Source: Methanosarcina sp.
GTDB lineage: Archaea > Halobacteriota > Methanosarcinia > Methanosarcinales > Methanosarcinaceae
Direction of reading: 5' to 3'
Assembly: GCA_013331265.1 (NCBI GenBank)
Contig: DUGS01000091.1
Coordinates: 385-6,135, forward strand
DNA length: 5,751 nt
Part shown: positions 5,731 to 5,751 of the stretch, piece by piece
Position numbering within the stretch: the first letter of the stretch is position 1
Layout of the letters: every line of letters begins with the position of its first letter
The notes under the pieces: generated by a model
Told to the model about the DNA's origin: nothing
The model's input: only the letters and a program-made list of their open reading frames with translations
The model's database searches: none
Position numbers and translations under genes: made by a program

Positions 5731-5751
5731 ATGCAACTTATCATTATAACC
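5731..5751 (+). CDS. Possible start of a divergent gene, cut by window edge
   Basis: ATG at 5731 opens MQLIIIT, a beta-strand-like N-terminus, and is preceded by AAGGT (5721-5725) five bases upstream, a reasonable Shine-Dalgarno fragment. Only seven codons are visible, so the product cannot be named and the gene itself is uncertain. Confidence 0.3.

Noticed and set aside
1..5751. CRISPR array, insertion sequence, tRNA or defence system
   Set aside because: No regularly spaced repeats, transposase motifs, terminal inverted repeats or tRNA-like cloverleaf sequence were found on either strand.

Overview
The window reads as part of a methanogenic archaeon's chromosome, most likely Methanosarcina or a close relative. 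This is inferred from moderate-GC coding DNA with strongly AT-rich spacers, archaeal TATA-like boxes, a six-TM HisKA_2-type histidine kinase, and a large PP-loop 'PAPS reductase' fused to a zinc ribbon and a 2[4Fe-4S] ferredoxin. No ribosomal or other marker gene is present to prove the genus.

Layout: all three substantial genes are on the minus strand. At the left edge (1-1008) is an AI-2E/PerM-family (UPF0118) membrane protein whose last residues lie outside the window. It has its own consensus TATA box so close to the ATG that the mRNA may be nearly leaderless. Upstream of it (1221-2573) is a membrane histidine kinase with a HisKA_2 dimerisation/phosphoacceptor region and a HATPase domain, without any receiver gene nearby. 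Its start codon overlaps, in ATGA fashion, the stop codon of a short headless reading frame (2570-2725) that still spells the end of a PAS/PAC domain. This is most simply the 3' stump of a former upstream sensor gene. About 600 bp without a convincing gene follow (2726-3327): a 17-bp tandem duplication, a very AT-rich stretch with promoter-like boxes on both strands, and then an abrupt GC-rich island (about 3121-3300) that holds a palindrome, a hairpin and several short open frames.

The right half (3328-5583) is one 751-residue protein: basic low-complexity tail, CxxC...CxxC zinc ribbon, PUA-like segment, variable linker, PP-loop ATPase with SGGKDS, an APS-reductase-like CC...CxxC iron-sulfur motif, an unassigned alpha/beta segment, and a two-cluster ferredoxin. 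It lacks the C-terminal ECG(L/I)H catalytic cysteine motif of true (P)APS reductases, so a different sulfur-transfer or RNA-modification role is plausible. An AT-rich spacer (5584-5730) separates it from what may be the first codons of a divergent plus-strand gene at the right edge.

The three main genes do not form an obvious pathway. The kinase and transporter are codirectional but 212 bp apart with a separate promoter between them, and the PP-loop protein looks monocistronic.
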